Source: Verrucomicrobiia bacterium (GTDB taxonomy: Bacteria; Verrucomicrobiota; Verrucomicrobiia; Limisphaerales; DSYF01). Taken from it: a DNA stretch of 49,006 bases. The notes beneath the pieces were generated by a model, which saw nothing but the letters and a program-made list of their open reading frames with translations, made no database searches and was not told the DNA's origin. Positions 1 to 8,477 of the stretch are shown here, piece after piece. A program made the position numbers and the translations under genes. Numbering within the stretch: position 1 is the first letter of the stretch; each line of letters begins with the position of its first letter. The stretch spans positions 1 through 49,006 of the forward strand of contig DASTWL010000087.1 of NCBI GenBank assembly GCA_035765895.1, read 5' to 3'.

Positions 1-107
1 AACAACACCCGGTCCGCATCCTCCAGGAAGATGGCCTCACGACGATCCCCACGATTCATCACATGGTAAATCGCCCCCGCGTATTCGATGCGCAACTTGC
101 GCGGCAC
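1..107 (-). CDS. IS200-like / REP-associated tyrosine transposase, N-terminal fragment cut by window edge
   Basis: The reverse strand reads, from a GTG at 107, a start typical of the Y1 (Transposase_17) family: PRKLRIEYAGAIYHVMNRGD, followed by a stretch like RREAIFLED. Members nick single-stranded DNA through one catalytic tyrosine and mobilise IS200/IS605 or REP elements. Only about 35 codons are inside the window, so the HUH motif and catalytic Tyr cannot be seen. I chose the GTG because the conserved N-terminus begins exactly there; no strong ribosome site precedes it. Just upstream of its start (234-275) are two copies of a GGGGTCAGGTC motif, as often found beside such transposases. The family call is firm; whether the element is intact is unknown. 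Confidence 0.75.
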   Translation of the reverse strand, partial: MPRKLRIEYAGAIYHVMNRGDRREAIFLEDADRVL

Positions 108-233
108 CCCGCAACCGTCTCACACCAACCAAAACACGTCACTAGTCATCTCTGACCCCTTTACGGCGGCCATTCTGGAACAATGTGTCACCAACATTTA
201 TCCGAATGGCAGAACTCTACTTTTGATGTGTCC

Positions 234-275
234 AGCCTTTGGGGTCAGGTCATCCAGCCTTCGGGGTCAGGTCAC
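234..275. repeat. Two tandem copies of a GGGGTCAGGTC-containing motif beside the transposase
   Basis: Two near-identical units (CCAGCCTTTGGGGTCAGGTC and CCAGCCTTCGGGGTCAGGTC) follow each other directly. They lie upstream of the transposase start. They may be the short repeat recognised by a REP-associated transposase or part of the element end; this is inference from position. Confidence 0.5.
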
Positions 276-279
276 CGGC

Positions 280-780
280 TTAATGATGCTTAGAAAGAGC
301 TACAGTAACTTCGTTTGTATTCGAGTATTCGCCATCCGCAGAATACCAAACTTTCACCTTAAGGTCCGCTATCCCATTCGCTCTTCTTCTATTTAAAAAT
401 CCCCAGTTCGGCATTCGAAACGAGACTTTGCTCCAAGATTTTCCCACCACTGCAACCTGTCCGTTTGGTGGGGAGACTGTCATGTTAATCACAACGGGAA
501 CCGCGACAATATCAGGGCCAATTGGCTCGGCGATTAGCGCTAAGGGCCTGTCATAAATTATGATTTCCCGGCTCAAATTCGATCGAAAGGCCACGTCTAG
601 ATTCAGATCGATCAAGCCTCTTTGTTCATCGTAAACACCTGCAGCTCGAGAACAGACTAATTCAATCGATGGTTGGCTTTCTACCGAACCTCTTGGGACA
701 TTCCTGTTTCCAGTTGAGCAAGCACATCCCCCAACCAAACAGGCAGCAAAAACAGTAAAAGTGTTGAGTGCGCGGTTCAT
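280..780 (-). CDS. Small lipoprotein, function unknown, downstream of RHS gene
   Basis: This 166-residue protein begins with a short basic stretch and a hydrophobic segment ending in a lipobox (LVGGC, Cys at about residue 19). It should therefore be exported and lipid-anchored. The rest has no recognised motif; it looks beta-rich. It starts 8 bp after the stop of the RHS-type gene on the same strand, so the two are probably co-transcribed. Small genes behind RHS tips are often immunity genes, but an exported lipoprotein is only one of several options and no toxin has been identified. A second lipoprotein beside an RHS remnant occurs at 14133-14606. Confidence 0.6.
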   Translation of the reverse strand: MNRALNTFTVFAACLVGGCACSTGNRNVPRGSVESQPSIELVCSRAAGVYDEQRGLIDLNLDVAFRSNLSREIIIYDRPLALIAEPIGPDIVAVPVVINMTVSPPNGQVAVVGKSWSKVSFRMPNWGFLNRRRANGIADLKVKVWYSADGEYSNTNEVTVALSKHH

Positions 781-788
781 AGCCTATT

Positions 789-2546
789 CTAGGGGGTTTT
801 CTTTAGTTGGTTCGGGAGTGTTCCACTTATTGTTATATCCAGTTGGTTCGACGTTTTGACAACTGGGCATCCCGGTTTACACTTATCGACGATTTCTACC
901 TTAATACTCATACTGTAATTTATTCTCCAGCCGTTCCACTGTGGCGATGGTGATGGAATTCCAGGAAAATCCGTAGCACGATCATAACTATCGCCGCTTG
1001 GTGTTGACTTGCATCTGTCATCTCCACCGCCGTTTTTGGGGTAATTTGCAGTATCAATATGCCACCGGCCATCTAACGGAACTCCTTGGCTCGTTGATGG
1101 GTATGGAATAAAGTCTCCGTTTGGACCAGATAGCGTTAGATGTCCAGCCATCCACTGAATGAGCTTGCAGCACTTGGCAGAATCTGGCTTTTTCATATCG
1201 TATGTCACAGCAATATGAAACTCGAAGTAGTTTCCAGCACTGTTAGCTCCGTCCTGTGCGACCCATCCGACTGGAATAATTGCTAGGGATAGAGGCTCAC
1301 ACGCACAGGTTCCAAGTTGGTCAATCCGCGTAATGGGGCAATTGCCAACAAATTCATTTAAATTCATCCCGCCTTGTTCTTCGATGGGATCCCTGTTTGG
1401 CCACCTGCCGGTGCTGGGGTTGTAGTAGCGATAGCCGTAGTAGAGCAGGTCGGATTCATCATCCTGATACTTGGTGGAGAACCGGAAGGGATTGGCCTTG
1501 GCCATGGGGCCAGTAGCCCGCAGCACTTCACCGAAGGGGCCATACTCGTATTGCGCACTCACGATTCCATCGCTCGCCTTCACCAATGCCACCACGTTCC
1601 CATTTCCGTCATAGGCGGCAAAGTGCGTCGAACCGTTTGCAGCATCGTTCATCCATAAAAGCCCCCCCACGCCTCCCGCACCTTGCATTGTCCCGCTCAA
1701 GTCCTCTCCCCACGCAAACGAGGCCAGCAGCGAGGATTGTGGATCAAGGGTGGCCAGCAGATTCCAGCCATCATAGACAAAGCGATTGGTGTATTCGCCC
1801 ACGTAGCCCGTGCCGTCGTTGGTCGAGACAATCTTCTGTATCCGCCGCCCTTGCACGTCGTAGGCAAAATCCAGCCGGAACTTGGAGGCTGTCGGCGCCG
1901 CCGCGTCGCTCTCCATTGAAACCAGCCGGTTTTCCGCATCCCAGGTGTAAGTCCAGCGCCCGTCCTGGGTCAGATTGCCATCCGCATCGTGACTGAACAC
2001 CTCGGGTGTTTGTGGCACGAACACGTTCCCGGTCACGTTGCTGCCACCCGAGGAAACAGTCACTGCTTCCCAGACTGGCGCACTGGTATTTGCCACCCCG
2101 AGTTCCTTCCGGAAATACTCGCCCCGGCGATAGGGCGTCTGGCTATTGACCGTCACTGAATTGGTCACGAGCGCCACGCCCATTACATCCACGACCCCGG
2201 CCACAGTCCGGTTGGTGTATTGATTGAGCAGGGTCACGGTGTAGTTGTTCGTTTGCAGATTCTGGCCGTTTTGGTCGCCACCCGTTCTAGTCTGCTTCCG
2301 GTTCCCGATGTCGTCAAAGCTGTATTCAAACTGCTGCCCCGCCACCGGTGTGCCGTCGCTCCAGTATTTCTTGCCGGAGGTCACCTGCCCCAGGCTGTCA
2401 TACTCGTAGAGCCAGTAGGAGCCGTCCGCTTCCGTCCCGCGCTCGCGTTGATTGAGCGCATCGAGCTGATGGGCCGCACTGGCCACCACCGCTACGCCAA
2501 CGGGGGCTTCGACGTCGTTCCGGCGGTTCAAGGAGTTAACGGGCAT
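789..2546 (-). CDS. RHS-repeat protein, 5'-truncated, with variable C-terminal tip
   Basis: The 585-residue product carries YD/RHS repeat motifs (YEYDSLGQV, YDADGNL-type HDADGNL, WDAENRL, YDVQGRR, YEYGPFGEV) and the hallmark end of an RHS core, YYGYRYYNPSTGRWPNRDP, at about residues 370-390. RHS cores form beta-cocoon shells around a C-terminal toxin or variable domain. Here the tip after the core (about residues 412-585) is Cys-rich, has no motif I recognise, and is the presumed effector part. Intact verrucomicrobial RHS proteins usually exceed 1000 residues and carry a signal peptide; this one starts abruptly without a signal. It is most likely a 3' fragment left by recombination, although it stays open to its stop. 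Confidence 0.7.
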   Translation of the reverse strand: MPVNSLNRRNDVEAPVGVAVVASAAHQLDALNQRERGTEADGSYWLYEYDSLGQVTSGKKYWSDGTPVAGQQFEYSFDDIGNRKQTRTGGDQNGQNLQTNNYTVTLLNQYTNRTVAGVVDVMGVALVTNSVTVNSQTPYRRGEYFRKELGVANTSAPVWEAVTVSSGGSNVTGNVFVPQTPEVFSHDADGNLTQDGRWTYTWDAENRLVSMESDAAAPTASKFRLDFAYDVQGRRIQKIVSTNDGTGYVGEYTNRFVYDGWNLLATLDPQSSLLASFAWGEDLSGTMQGAGGVGGLLWMNDAANGSTHFAAYDGNGNVVALVKASDGIVSAQYEYGPFGEVLRATGPMAKANPFRFSTKYQDDESDLLYYGYRYYNPSTGRWPNRDPIEEQGGMNLNEFVGNCPITRIDQLGTCACEPLSLAIIPVGWVAQDGANSAGNYFEFHIAVTYDMKKPDSAKCCKLIQWMAGHLTLSGPNGDFIPYPSTSQGVPLDGRWHIDTANYPKNGGGDDRCKSTPSGDSYDRATDFPGIPSPSPQWNGWRINYSMSIKVEIVDKCKPGCPVVKTSNQLDITISGTLPNQLKKTP

Positions 2547-2588
2547 TTCCGTCCGGACGCAACCCGAAGTTGCGAGGGTGCGGTGGAC

Positions 2589-2612
2589 TCGTGCTCGCCA
2601 ATCAGATGTTCA
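2589..2612. other. Inverted repeat between RHS fragment and glycosyltransferase gene
   Basis: CCAATC and GATTGG arms flank an 11-base centre. Further on, near 2661-2680, GTGAA and TTCAC arms flank TAACAT. The divergent gap 2547-2735 holds nothing else that I can identify. Either inverted repeat could be an operator for the downstream gene, but this is weak. Confidence 0.25.
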
Positions 2613-2735
2613 CAGATTGGTGGATGTGCCGGCTTGGAGCCGCTGCGGCTGCGCGTGCGTAATGTGAATAACATTTCACCCGTCCGACACCGGACTGTAA
2701 CCCGGCCGGGTCAGGTTGACGGCGGAAGGCCAGCC

Positions 2736-4742
2736 ATGAAACGCATTCTCATCCTGACCGCGGGGTTTGGCGACGGCCACAATGCCGCGGCCCGCAACCT
2801 GCGTGAAGCCCTCGAACTCACGGCCGATGACGTGAAGGTCGAAGTGCTCGACCTCTTCGAGTCGTCCTACGGGGCGTTGAACGCCCTCGCCAAGCGCGCC
2901 TATCTCGGCATTGTGCAATACGCTCCGACCGTCTGGGCCGGCGTGTTTCAAGTGTTCGACAATCCCACCCTGTTCCGCCAGCAGGTCAATGGCATGGGCC
3001 GGCTGCGCGAACGACTCGCCGCCGTGCTCCACGACACGGAGCCCGATTGCGTGGTCTCGACGTATCCGGTTTACGCGCATCTCATCGAGGACATTTACAA
3101 GGACCACGCGGAACGTCCGTTCCGTTTCATCACGGTCGTGACGGATTCCATCTCGGTGTGTTCGGCGTGGTATCGCGCCCACAGCGATCTGTTCATTGTC
3201 GCCAACGAGCCCACGGCCCGGGTCGTCGTTGCCGGCGGGATCGAGCCGGCGCGTGTCCTGCCGCTTGGGTTTCCCGTCAGTCCGCAGTTCGCGCTGGACC
3301 GGCCGGCGGCGCCGGTGCCGCCCGGTAAAGGGGAGCGCCGCAAAGTGCTTTACCTCATCAACACGGGGAAAAAGAAGTGCGGGCGCGTGGTGGATGAATT
3401 GTTGGAGCTGGAGCATCTCGACCTGACCATCACCGTGGGGCGCGATGCCGCCCTGAAGGCCAGACTGACCGAGCGCACCCGCGCGCACGGCGACCGCGTG
3501 AAGGTGATCGGGTGGACCAACCAGATGCCGCGCCTGCTTATGACGCATCATCTGCTCATCGGCAAGGCCGGCGGCGCGATCGTGCAGGAGGCGCTCGCCG
3601 CCCGGTGTCCGATGATCGTGAACCAAGTCATCCCCGGCCAGGAGGAGGGCAACGCCACGCTGATCGAATCCCTGGGCGTCGGCATGATTGCAGTCAAGCG
3701 CAAGGCGGTGGTGGCGTGCGTGGCGGAGGCATTTGCAAAGCAGGGCGGGCTTTGGCAGGAATGGCGGAACAAACTCCAACGCGTCAGCCGGCCGGATGCG
3801 GCGCTGCGTATTGCCGAACTCGTCCTGAATGAGTGCGAGCGGGGATCGGACGCGCCGCGGAAGATCAAATTGTTTGAGACGGCGAAGCCGCCGGGAGTTC
3901 CGCCCGCGCCCGCGCCGGCCATTGTGGGCGGCGGCGCGGCGGGCGCGTTGCTCTGCGACTTTCACATTCACACGAACTATTCCGACGGCAAGCTCGCCCT
4001 GCCCGAAGTGATCGATTTCTACGGCAAACGTGGTTTCGATTGCATCTGCATCACGGACCACATCGCCGATCCGCGCCGGTTGATTGGCAAATTCAGCGAG
4101 CTGACCAACCTGACGCTCGCGTGGAACCAGTTGGACGAGTATTTCGACGTCATTGAGCGCGAGTGGCGCCGGGCCTGGCGGAAATATGACCTGCTCGTGA
4201 TGGCGGGGCTGGAGTTCAACAAGGAAGGCTGGACGCGGAAAACGTCCGGTCATCTGTTGGGCATCGATTTGAAGGCGCCGATTGATCCGGCCTTGGACTT
4301 CGTGGAGATCATTGCGCAGACGCACAGTCAGGGCGGCCTGTCCGTCGCGGCGCACCCGCACGTGATGAAAAGCGAGTGGGGCAAGAACACGCTCTACCTG
4401 TGGGAAAACCAGGAAGTCTTCGCACCCATCATCGACGCGTGGGAAATCGCCAATCGGAACAACATTTTCACGCCCATCGGACTCAAGCGGCTGGCGTTCA
4501 TCGCCAACAGCGATTTCCACAAGCCCAAGCACATTTACTCCTGGAAAACCGTGCTGCATTGCGAGAAGGATCCGGAAGCCATCAAGCAGTGCGTCCGCAC
4601 CAACGAGCACATCGCCATCACGCTGTATCGCGATGGTTTGAGCGGCGCCGATCTGCGGCGCCCGGCGGTTGAAGCGGTTGGCCATTCGGCGGCCGAAGGG
4701 CTGGTGAACTTCCCGCTGACCGCAGCGCAGGTGGCGCGCTGA
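2736..4742 (+). CDS. Glycosyltransferase family 28 (MGDG-synthase-like) fused to a C-terminal PHP metal-dependent phosphoesterase
   Basis: The 668-residue protein has two parts. Residues 1 to about 385 match the MGDG-synthase/MurG fold: an N-terminal TAGFGDGHNAAARNL loop and a C-terminal sugar-nucleotide site with GKAGGAIVQEALAARCP. Such enzymes move a sugar from UDP-sugar to diacylglycerol or another lipid at the membrane. Residues about 405-640 form a PHP domain with all usual metal motifs: HIHTNYSDG (His410, His412), CITDH, AGLEF, AHPH and NSDFH. PHP domains hydrolyse phosphate esters or nucleotides. The reading frame is open further upstream, but the ATG with GGCGGAAGG in front of it begins the conserved domain. 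A fusion of the two families is unusual. The real substrate is unknown. Confidence 0.85.
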   Translation: MKRILILTAGFGDGHNAAARNLREALELTADDVKVEVLDLFESSYGALNALAKRAYLGIVQYAPTVWAGVFQVFDNPTLFRQQVNGMGRLRERLAAVLHDTEPDCVVSTYPVYAHLIEDIYKDHAERPFRFITVVTDSISVCSAWYRAHSDLFIVANEPTARVVVAGGIEPARVLPLGFPVSPQFALDRPAAPVPPGKGERRKVLYLINTGKKKCGRVVDELLELEHLDLTITVGRDAALKARLTERTRAHGDRVKVIGWTNQMPRLLMTHHLLIGKAGGAIVQEALAARCPMIVNQVIPGQEEGNATLIESLGVGMIAVKRKAVVACVAEAFAKQGGLWQEWRNKLQRVSRPDAALRIAELVLNECERGSDAPRKIKLFETAKPPGVPPAPAPAIVGGGAAGALLCDFHIHTNYSDGKLALPEVIDFYGKRGFDCICITDHIADPRRLIGKFSELTNLTLAWNQLDEYFDVIEREWRRAWRKYDLLVMAGLEFNKEGWTRKTSGHLLGIDLKAPIDPALDFVEIIAQTHSQGGLSVAAHPHVMKSEWGKNTLYLWENQEVFAPIIDAWEIANRNNIFTPIGLKRLAFIANSDFHKPKHIYSWKTVLHCEKDPEAIKQCVRTNEHIAITLYRDGLSGADLRRPAVEAVGHSAAEGLVNFPLTAAQVAR

Positions 4743-4762
4743 GCCGAAAGCTGCCGGGAGTG

Positions 4763-4802
4763 TTGTCACTAAATTGTCACTTAGCCGTCGCTTGACCGTC
4801 AT
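4763..4802 (+). promoter_or_regulatory. Array of four Pho-box-like heptamers at 11-bp spacing, upstream of phoB
   Basis: Four heptamers follow each other with exact 11-bp periodicity: TTGTCAC (4763), TTGTCAC (4774), CCGTCGC (4785), CCGTCAT (4796), separated by 4-bp spacers TAAA, TTAG and TTGA. The PhoB consensus is two CTGTCAT heptamers 11 bp apart, so this reads as two adjacent Pho boxes. A TGCTATCCA extended -10-like element follows at about 4822-4830. It suggests phosphate-dependent autoregulation of phoBR. Confidence 0.65.
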
Positions 4803-4838
4803 TGAGTGTCCTTTGGTTGCATGCTATCCAGAAGGCGC

Positions 4839-5522
4839 GTGAAACAGAAAATTCTCGTCGTCGATGATGAGCCGGAGGCGGTTGAGCTGGTGGAGTTCAA
4901 TCTGAAGGGTGCCGGCTATGAGGTCGCCACGGCGGGCGATGGCGCGGAGGCGCTGAACAAGGCCCGGCGCATCCAGCCCAATCTCGTCATCCTCGACGTG
5001 ATGATGCCGGAGATTGACGGCATGGAAGTGTGCAAGCTGCTGCGACGTGATCCGGCCACCAGCAGCATTCCCATCATCATGCTCACCGCCAAGGCGTCGG
5101 AAGTGGACCGTGTGCTCGGGCTTGAACTGGGCGCGGATGATTATGTTGTGAAGCCGTTCAGCCCGCGCGAACTCGTGCTGCGCGTCAAGAAGCTCCTGGA
5201 GCGCGGCAAAAAGGCCGAGGTCGTGAAGGAAAAAATTGTGTGCGGTGACCTGACCATCGACATCCCGCGCCACGCAGTGTTGTGGAAGGGCAAGGAAATC
5301 GATCTGACGGCGACCGAGTTCAAACTCCTGAGCACGCTGGCCCAACGCCGGGGACGCGTGCAGTCGCGCGACACCCTGCTGCGGGATGTCTGGGGCTATG
5401 AGAGTCTGATCGACACGCGCACGGTGGATACCCACATGCGCCGGTTGCGGGAGAAGATCGGCCCCGCCGCCAAATACCTCGACACCATCCGCGGGGTCGG
5501 CTATCGGTTCATTGAAGAATGA
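4839..5522 (+). CDS. phoB: PhoB-family DNA-binding response regulator
   Basis: The 227-residue protein has a receiver domain (KILVVDDEPE start, phospho-acceptor Asp53 in LVILDVMMPEIDG, LTAK switch Thr, and Lys in GADDYVVKPFSPREL) and an OmpR/PhoB winged helix at about 130-227 (LTATEFKLL, DVWGYE, RTVDTHMRRLREKIG, GVGYRF). It controls the phosphate-starvation regulon after phosphorylation by the kinase encoded next. I chose the GTG at 4839, which starts exactly at the receiver and has GAAGG close in front. An ATG at 4821 and a GTG at 4806 are in frame and possible. Its TGA overlaps the kinase ATG by 4 bp. The Pho-box-like array upstream supports the PhoB assignment over other OmpR-family members. 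Confidence 0.85.
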   Translation: MKQKILVVDDEPEAVELVEFNLKGAGYEVATAGDGAEALNKARRIQPNLVILDVMMPEIDGMEVCKLLRRDPATSSIPIIMLTAKASEVDRVLGLELGADDYVVKPFSPRELVLRVKKLLERGKKAEVVKEKIVCGDLTIDIPRHAVLWKGKEIDLTATEFKLLSTLAQRRGRVQSRDTLLRDVWGYESLIDTRTVDTHMRRLREKIGPAAKYLDTIRGVGYRFIEE

Positions 5523-6784
5523 GTCTGGCACATGCGCGCGGCGCACCTGGCTGCCGCGCCGGCCCAGGCAGCTCATTTAATGGATTTAACCCCTGCATCG
5601 CTTTACCCGCCGTGTGGCCCGCCCTCATCATCGCCCTGGCAGCCATCGCCGTTCTGATCGGGCTGAATTTGTTTTGGCGCCGGCAGGCGCACGAGGTGCA
5701 GCTGCAACTGCGCACCGAGGTGGAATCCCAGCGTGTCCATCTGCGTGAGGCGGAACACAAGGCGCAGGCCCAGCAGGCCGCCGTCTTCAACAGCATGGTG
5801 GAGGGCGTCGTGCTGCTGGATGACGAGGGGCGCATCCAACTTGCCAACCGGCAGTTCGGCCGGTTGTTCGGCTCGGCGGACAGTTTGAAAGGCAAAACCC
5901 TGATCGAAGCCACGCGCATGCACGATGTGGCGGGGCTGGTCGAGGGGCTGAGCGCCGGACAGCCGGCGCAGGGCCGGGAACTGCGCCTTGCCGGCCTGCA
6001 GGAACGCTGGCTGGAGGTGAACGCGGCGGCGGTGTTTGACGAACACGGCCGGGCGCAGGGAACCGTGGTGGTCTTTCATGATCTGACGCGTCTCAAAAAG
6101 CTCGAGCGCAACCGCGAGGAGTTCGTGGCCAACGTCAGTCACGAGTTGCGCACGCCGCTCTCCCTCATCAAGGGTTACACCGAAACCCTGCTCGACGGCG
6201 CGAAGGATAATCCCGAGGTGGCCGTGAAATTCCTGCAAACGATCGACCGCAACGCCGAGCGGCTGAAGCTGTTGATCGAGGATTTGCTGACCATTTCCGA
6301 ACTCGAATCCGGCCGGATTCGGCTGCAGGTGAAGGCGGTGCCGCTGCTGCCGTTGGTGGGCAAACTGTGCGAGGACTTCAAACCGCGGGCCTCGGCGCGG
6401 GGCGTGACGCTGGTCAACGAAGTGCCCGAACTCACGGCGCAGGCGGACCCGGACCGATTGCAGCAGGTGCTCAGCAATCTGGTGGACAATGCCATCAAAT
6501 ACGGACGTTCCGCCGGTGTGGTCGCGATCAAAGCCCGCGTGGCGGAGGCGGGGCGCCTTGAAGTGTGCGTGGCCGACGACGGACCGGGGATTCCGGAGGA
6601 CGCCCGGGAGCGCATTTTTGAGCGGTTTTACCGCCTGGACAAGGCGCGTTCGCGGGAACAGGGCGGCACCGGCCTCGGGCTTTCGATTGTGAAGCACATC
6701 ATCCAAAGCCACGGCGGCAAGGTGTGGGTCGAGAGCGAGCCGGGCCGCGGCAGCCGGTTTTATTTTTCCCTGCCGCAATCCTGA
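5519..6784 (+). CDS. phoR: PhoR-like sensor histidine kinase
   Basis: The 421-residue kinase has one membrane segment near residues 30-53 (PALIIALAAIAVLIGLNLFW), a coiled linker, a PAS domain (about 85-190, NSMVEGVVLLDDEGRI), an HisKA box with the phospho-accepting His208 (NVSHELRTPLSLIKGY), and an HATPase_c domain with N box LVDNAIKYG, DDGPGIP and GGTGLGLSIVKHI. It lacks a large periplasmic sensor, as PhoR does, which is regulated through the Pst/PhoU transporter complex. Its start overlaps the phoB stop (ATGA). No pst or phoU gene is in the window. Confidence 0.85.
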   Translation: MSLAHARGAPGCRAGPGSSFNGFNPCIALPAVWPALIIALAAIAVLIGLNLFWRRQAHEVQLQLRTEVESQRVHLREAEHKAQAQQAAVFNSMVEGVVLLDDEGRIQLANRQFGRLFGSADSLKGKTLIEATRMHDVAGLVEGLSAGQPAQGRELRLAGLQERWLEVNAAAVFDEHGRAQGTVVVFHDLTRLKKLERNREEFVANVSHELRTPLSLIKGYTETLLDGAKDNPEVAVKFLQTIDRNAERLKLLIEDLLTISELESGRIRLQVKAVPLLPLVGKLCEDFKPRASARGVTLVNEVPELTAQADPDRLQQVLSNLVDNAIKYGRSAGVVAIKARVAEAGRLEVCVADDGPGIPEDARERIFERFYRLDKARSREQGGTGLGLSIVKHIIQSHGGKVWVESEPGRGSRFYFSLPQS

Positions 6785-6845
6785 ACGCCGCCGCGGGGTC
6801 TGTGAAAACCTTGAATCCGGCGCGGGCATTCCGTTAACTCTCCGC

Positions 6846-7664
6846 GTGCCGACCAAAGTCATTGCCGTGGCCAACCAGAAGGGTGGGGTGGGGAAGACCA
6901 CCACCGCCGTGAATCTGGCGGCCTGTCTCGCCGCGGCGGGCAAGCGCATCCTGCTCTTCGACCTCGATCCCCAGGCCAACGCCACGAGCGGAGTCGGGCT
7001 GGAAAAATCCGAGGGCGGCAGCGCCTACCGGCCTTTGCTGGGGGAGGGCACGTTGCTCGACAAGATCAAACCCACCGCGTATGAACGGTTGGAGGTGATT
7101 CCGAGCGAACTTGATTTGTGCGGGGCGGATTTGGAGCTGGCCCGGGCGGAAAACCACCTGTTGCGCGTGGCCACGGCGCTGCAACCGGTGCTGACGGCGG
7201 ATCGCTTCGACCTGGTGATCATGGATTGTCCGCCTTCGCTCGGCATGCTGACGTTGAATGCGTTTGCCGCGGCGGACAGCCTGATCGTGCCCCTGCAATG
7301 CGAGTATTATTCGCTGGAGGGCATTTCGATGCTGCACCGGCTCATCAACCAGTTGCACGAGGCGGGGGTGAATCCACGGCTGGAAATTTTTGGCGTGCTG
7401 ATGACGATGTATGACGGCCGCACCAAGCTGGCCCAGCAGGTCGTCGGCGAGGTGCGGCAGCATTTCGGGGACAAGGTTTTCGAGACGCAGATCCCGCGCA
7501 GCACGCGGCTGGCCGAGGCGCCCAGCTTTGGCAAGCCGATCATTCATTACGACAAATACAGCGCCAGCGCCGCGGCTTACGAGGTGCTGGCCCAGGAAGT
7601 GTTGGCCCGGCTGACCGGCGCGCCCGTGCCGGATGCGGTCGTCGAGCCCGCCCCGGTTACTTAA
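6846..7664 (+). CDS. parA: ParA/Soj-family chromosome-partitioning ATPase
   Basis: The 272-residue protein carries the deviant Walker A motif KGGVGKTTT at residues 12-20, Walker A' FDLDPQANATSG and Walker B LVIMDCPPSLGMLTLNA, all standard for ParA/Soj. It should bind DNA as an ATP dimer and position the origin with ParB, but no parB gene is in this window. The start is a GTG directly before the conserved VIAVANQKGG strand. It is followed after 5 bp by a reductase gene, so the two are probably in one transcript. Confidence 0.85.
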   Translation: MPTKVIAVANQKGGVGKTTTAVNLAACLAAAGKRILLFDLDPQANATSGVGLEKSEGGSAYRPLLGEGTLLDKIKPTAYERLEVIPSELDLCGADLELARAENHLLRVATALQPVLTADRFDLVIMDCPPSLGMLTLNAFAAADSLIVPLQCEYYSLEGISMLHRLINQLHEAGVNPRLEIFGVLMTMYDGRTKLAQQVVGEVRQHFGDKVFETQIPRSTRLAEAPSFGKPIIHYDKYSASAAAYEVLAQEVLARLTGAPVPDAVVEPAPVT

Positions 7665-7669
7665 CCACC

Positions 7670-8386
7670 ATGCCGCGACAAGCCGTCGAAATGCTGGTCG
7701 AAGACGCCTTCATGGAACTGGAGGACGTGAAGGTGTTGCGTTTGAAATGGCCGGACAACTTCGCGCCCGACTTCAAGACCGGGCAGTTCATCACCCTGTT
7801 CTGGCCGGACGCGCCGTCGTATCGCCGGGCTTACTCGGTTTGCTCCTGCGCGCTGAACCGGGGCTATTACGAAATCGCCGTCAAGCGCGAGGGCAAGATG
7901 GGCACCCGCATCGTGGATTGGGCCAAAATCGGTGACCGCTTCGGCGTGCTGGAGCCGGCGGGCAAGTTTCTGCCCGTGTTCGAGCCGGGCAAACGGCTGG
8001 TGTGCATTGCCGGCGGTTCGGGCGTCACGCCGTTTCGCGGGTTCGCGCGCGAAGCCACGTGGCGGAAACTGGAAACGCCCATCACGATTCTTTACAGCGT
8101 GCGCACGCCGGCGGACATCATTTTCAAGAACGAATTCCTCCAGCTCGAGGATGCCAATCCGCACGTGAAATTCACCGTCACCTGCACCCGGCTGGCGCCG
8201 GAAGATCCGTGGCCCGGCCGGCGCGGGCGGGTCGATGCCGCGTGGATCAAGGAGCAAGTGGCCGATTTGCCCAACACCGTGTTTTACGCGTGCGGCCCGA
8301 CGGTCATGGTGGAGTCGGTGGAAAAGATTATCCTGACCGAACTCGGCGCCGCCAAGGAACAGATGAAGACGGAGAAATGGGGCTAG
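7670..8386 (+). CDS. FNR-type FAD/NAD(P)-binding oxidoreductase
   Basis: The 238-residue protein has a ferredoxin-reductase fold: an FAD-binding beta-barrel with RAYSVCS (the RxYS motif), the NAD(P) pyrophosphate loop AGGSGVTPFRG near residue 115, and the C-terminal FYACGPTVMVESV motif of the family. It lacks a 2Fe-2S ferredoxin extension, so it probably transfers electrons between NAD(P)H and a separate carrier. The gene follows parA by 5 bp. Substrate and partner cannot be told from sequence. Phenol hydroxylase-type or ferredoxin-NADP reductase-type assignments are both possible. Confidence 0.75.
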   Translation: MPRQAVEMLVEDAFMELEDVKVLRLKWPDNFAPDFKTGQFITLFWPDAPSYRRAYSVCSCALNRGYYEIAVKREGKMGTRIVDWAKIGDRFGVLEPAGKFLPVFEPGKRLVCIAGGSGVTPFRGFAREATWRKLETPITILYSVRTPADIIFKNEFLQLEDANPHVKFTVTCTRLAPEDPWPGRRGRVDAAWIKEQVADLPNTVFYACGPTVMVESVEKIILTELGAAKEQMKTEKWG

Positions 8387-8477
8387 CCGTCCGCTGATGG
8401 CAAATGCGGGCCTTGGCAATTATACCCCCCGATTTCGGTATTTGTTCGCGGCGCAGAATGCTTATTGTTGACGGGCC

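Noticed and set aside
2676-4802. Long minus-strand open frame opposite the GT28-PHP gene
   Set aside because: It is a high-GC antisense shadow; the plus strand has full family motifs.
8387-8477. Glycine riboswitch before gcvT
   Set aside because: The gap is only 91 bp and lacks the conserved paired aptamer cores.
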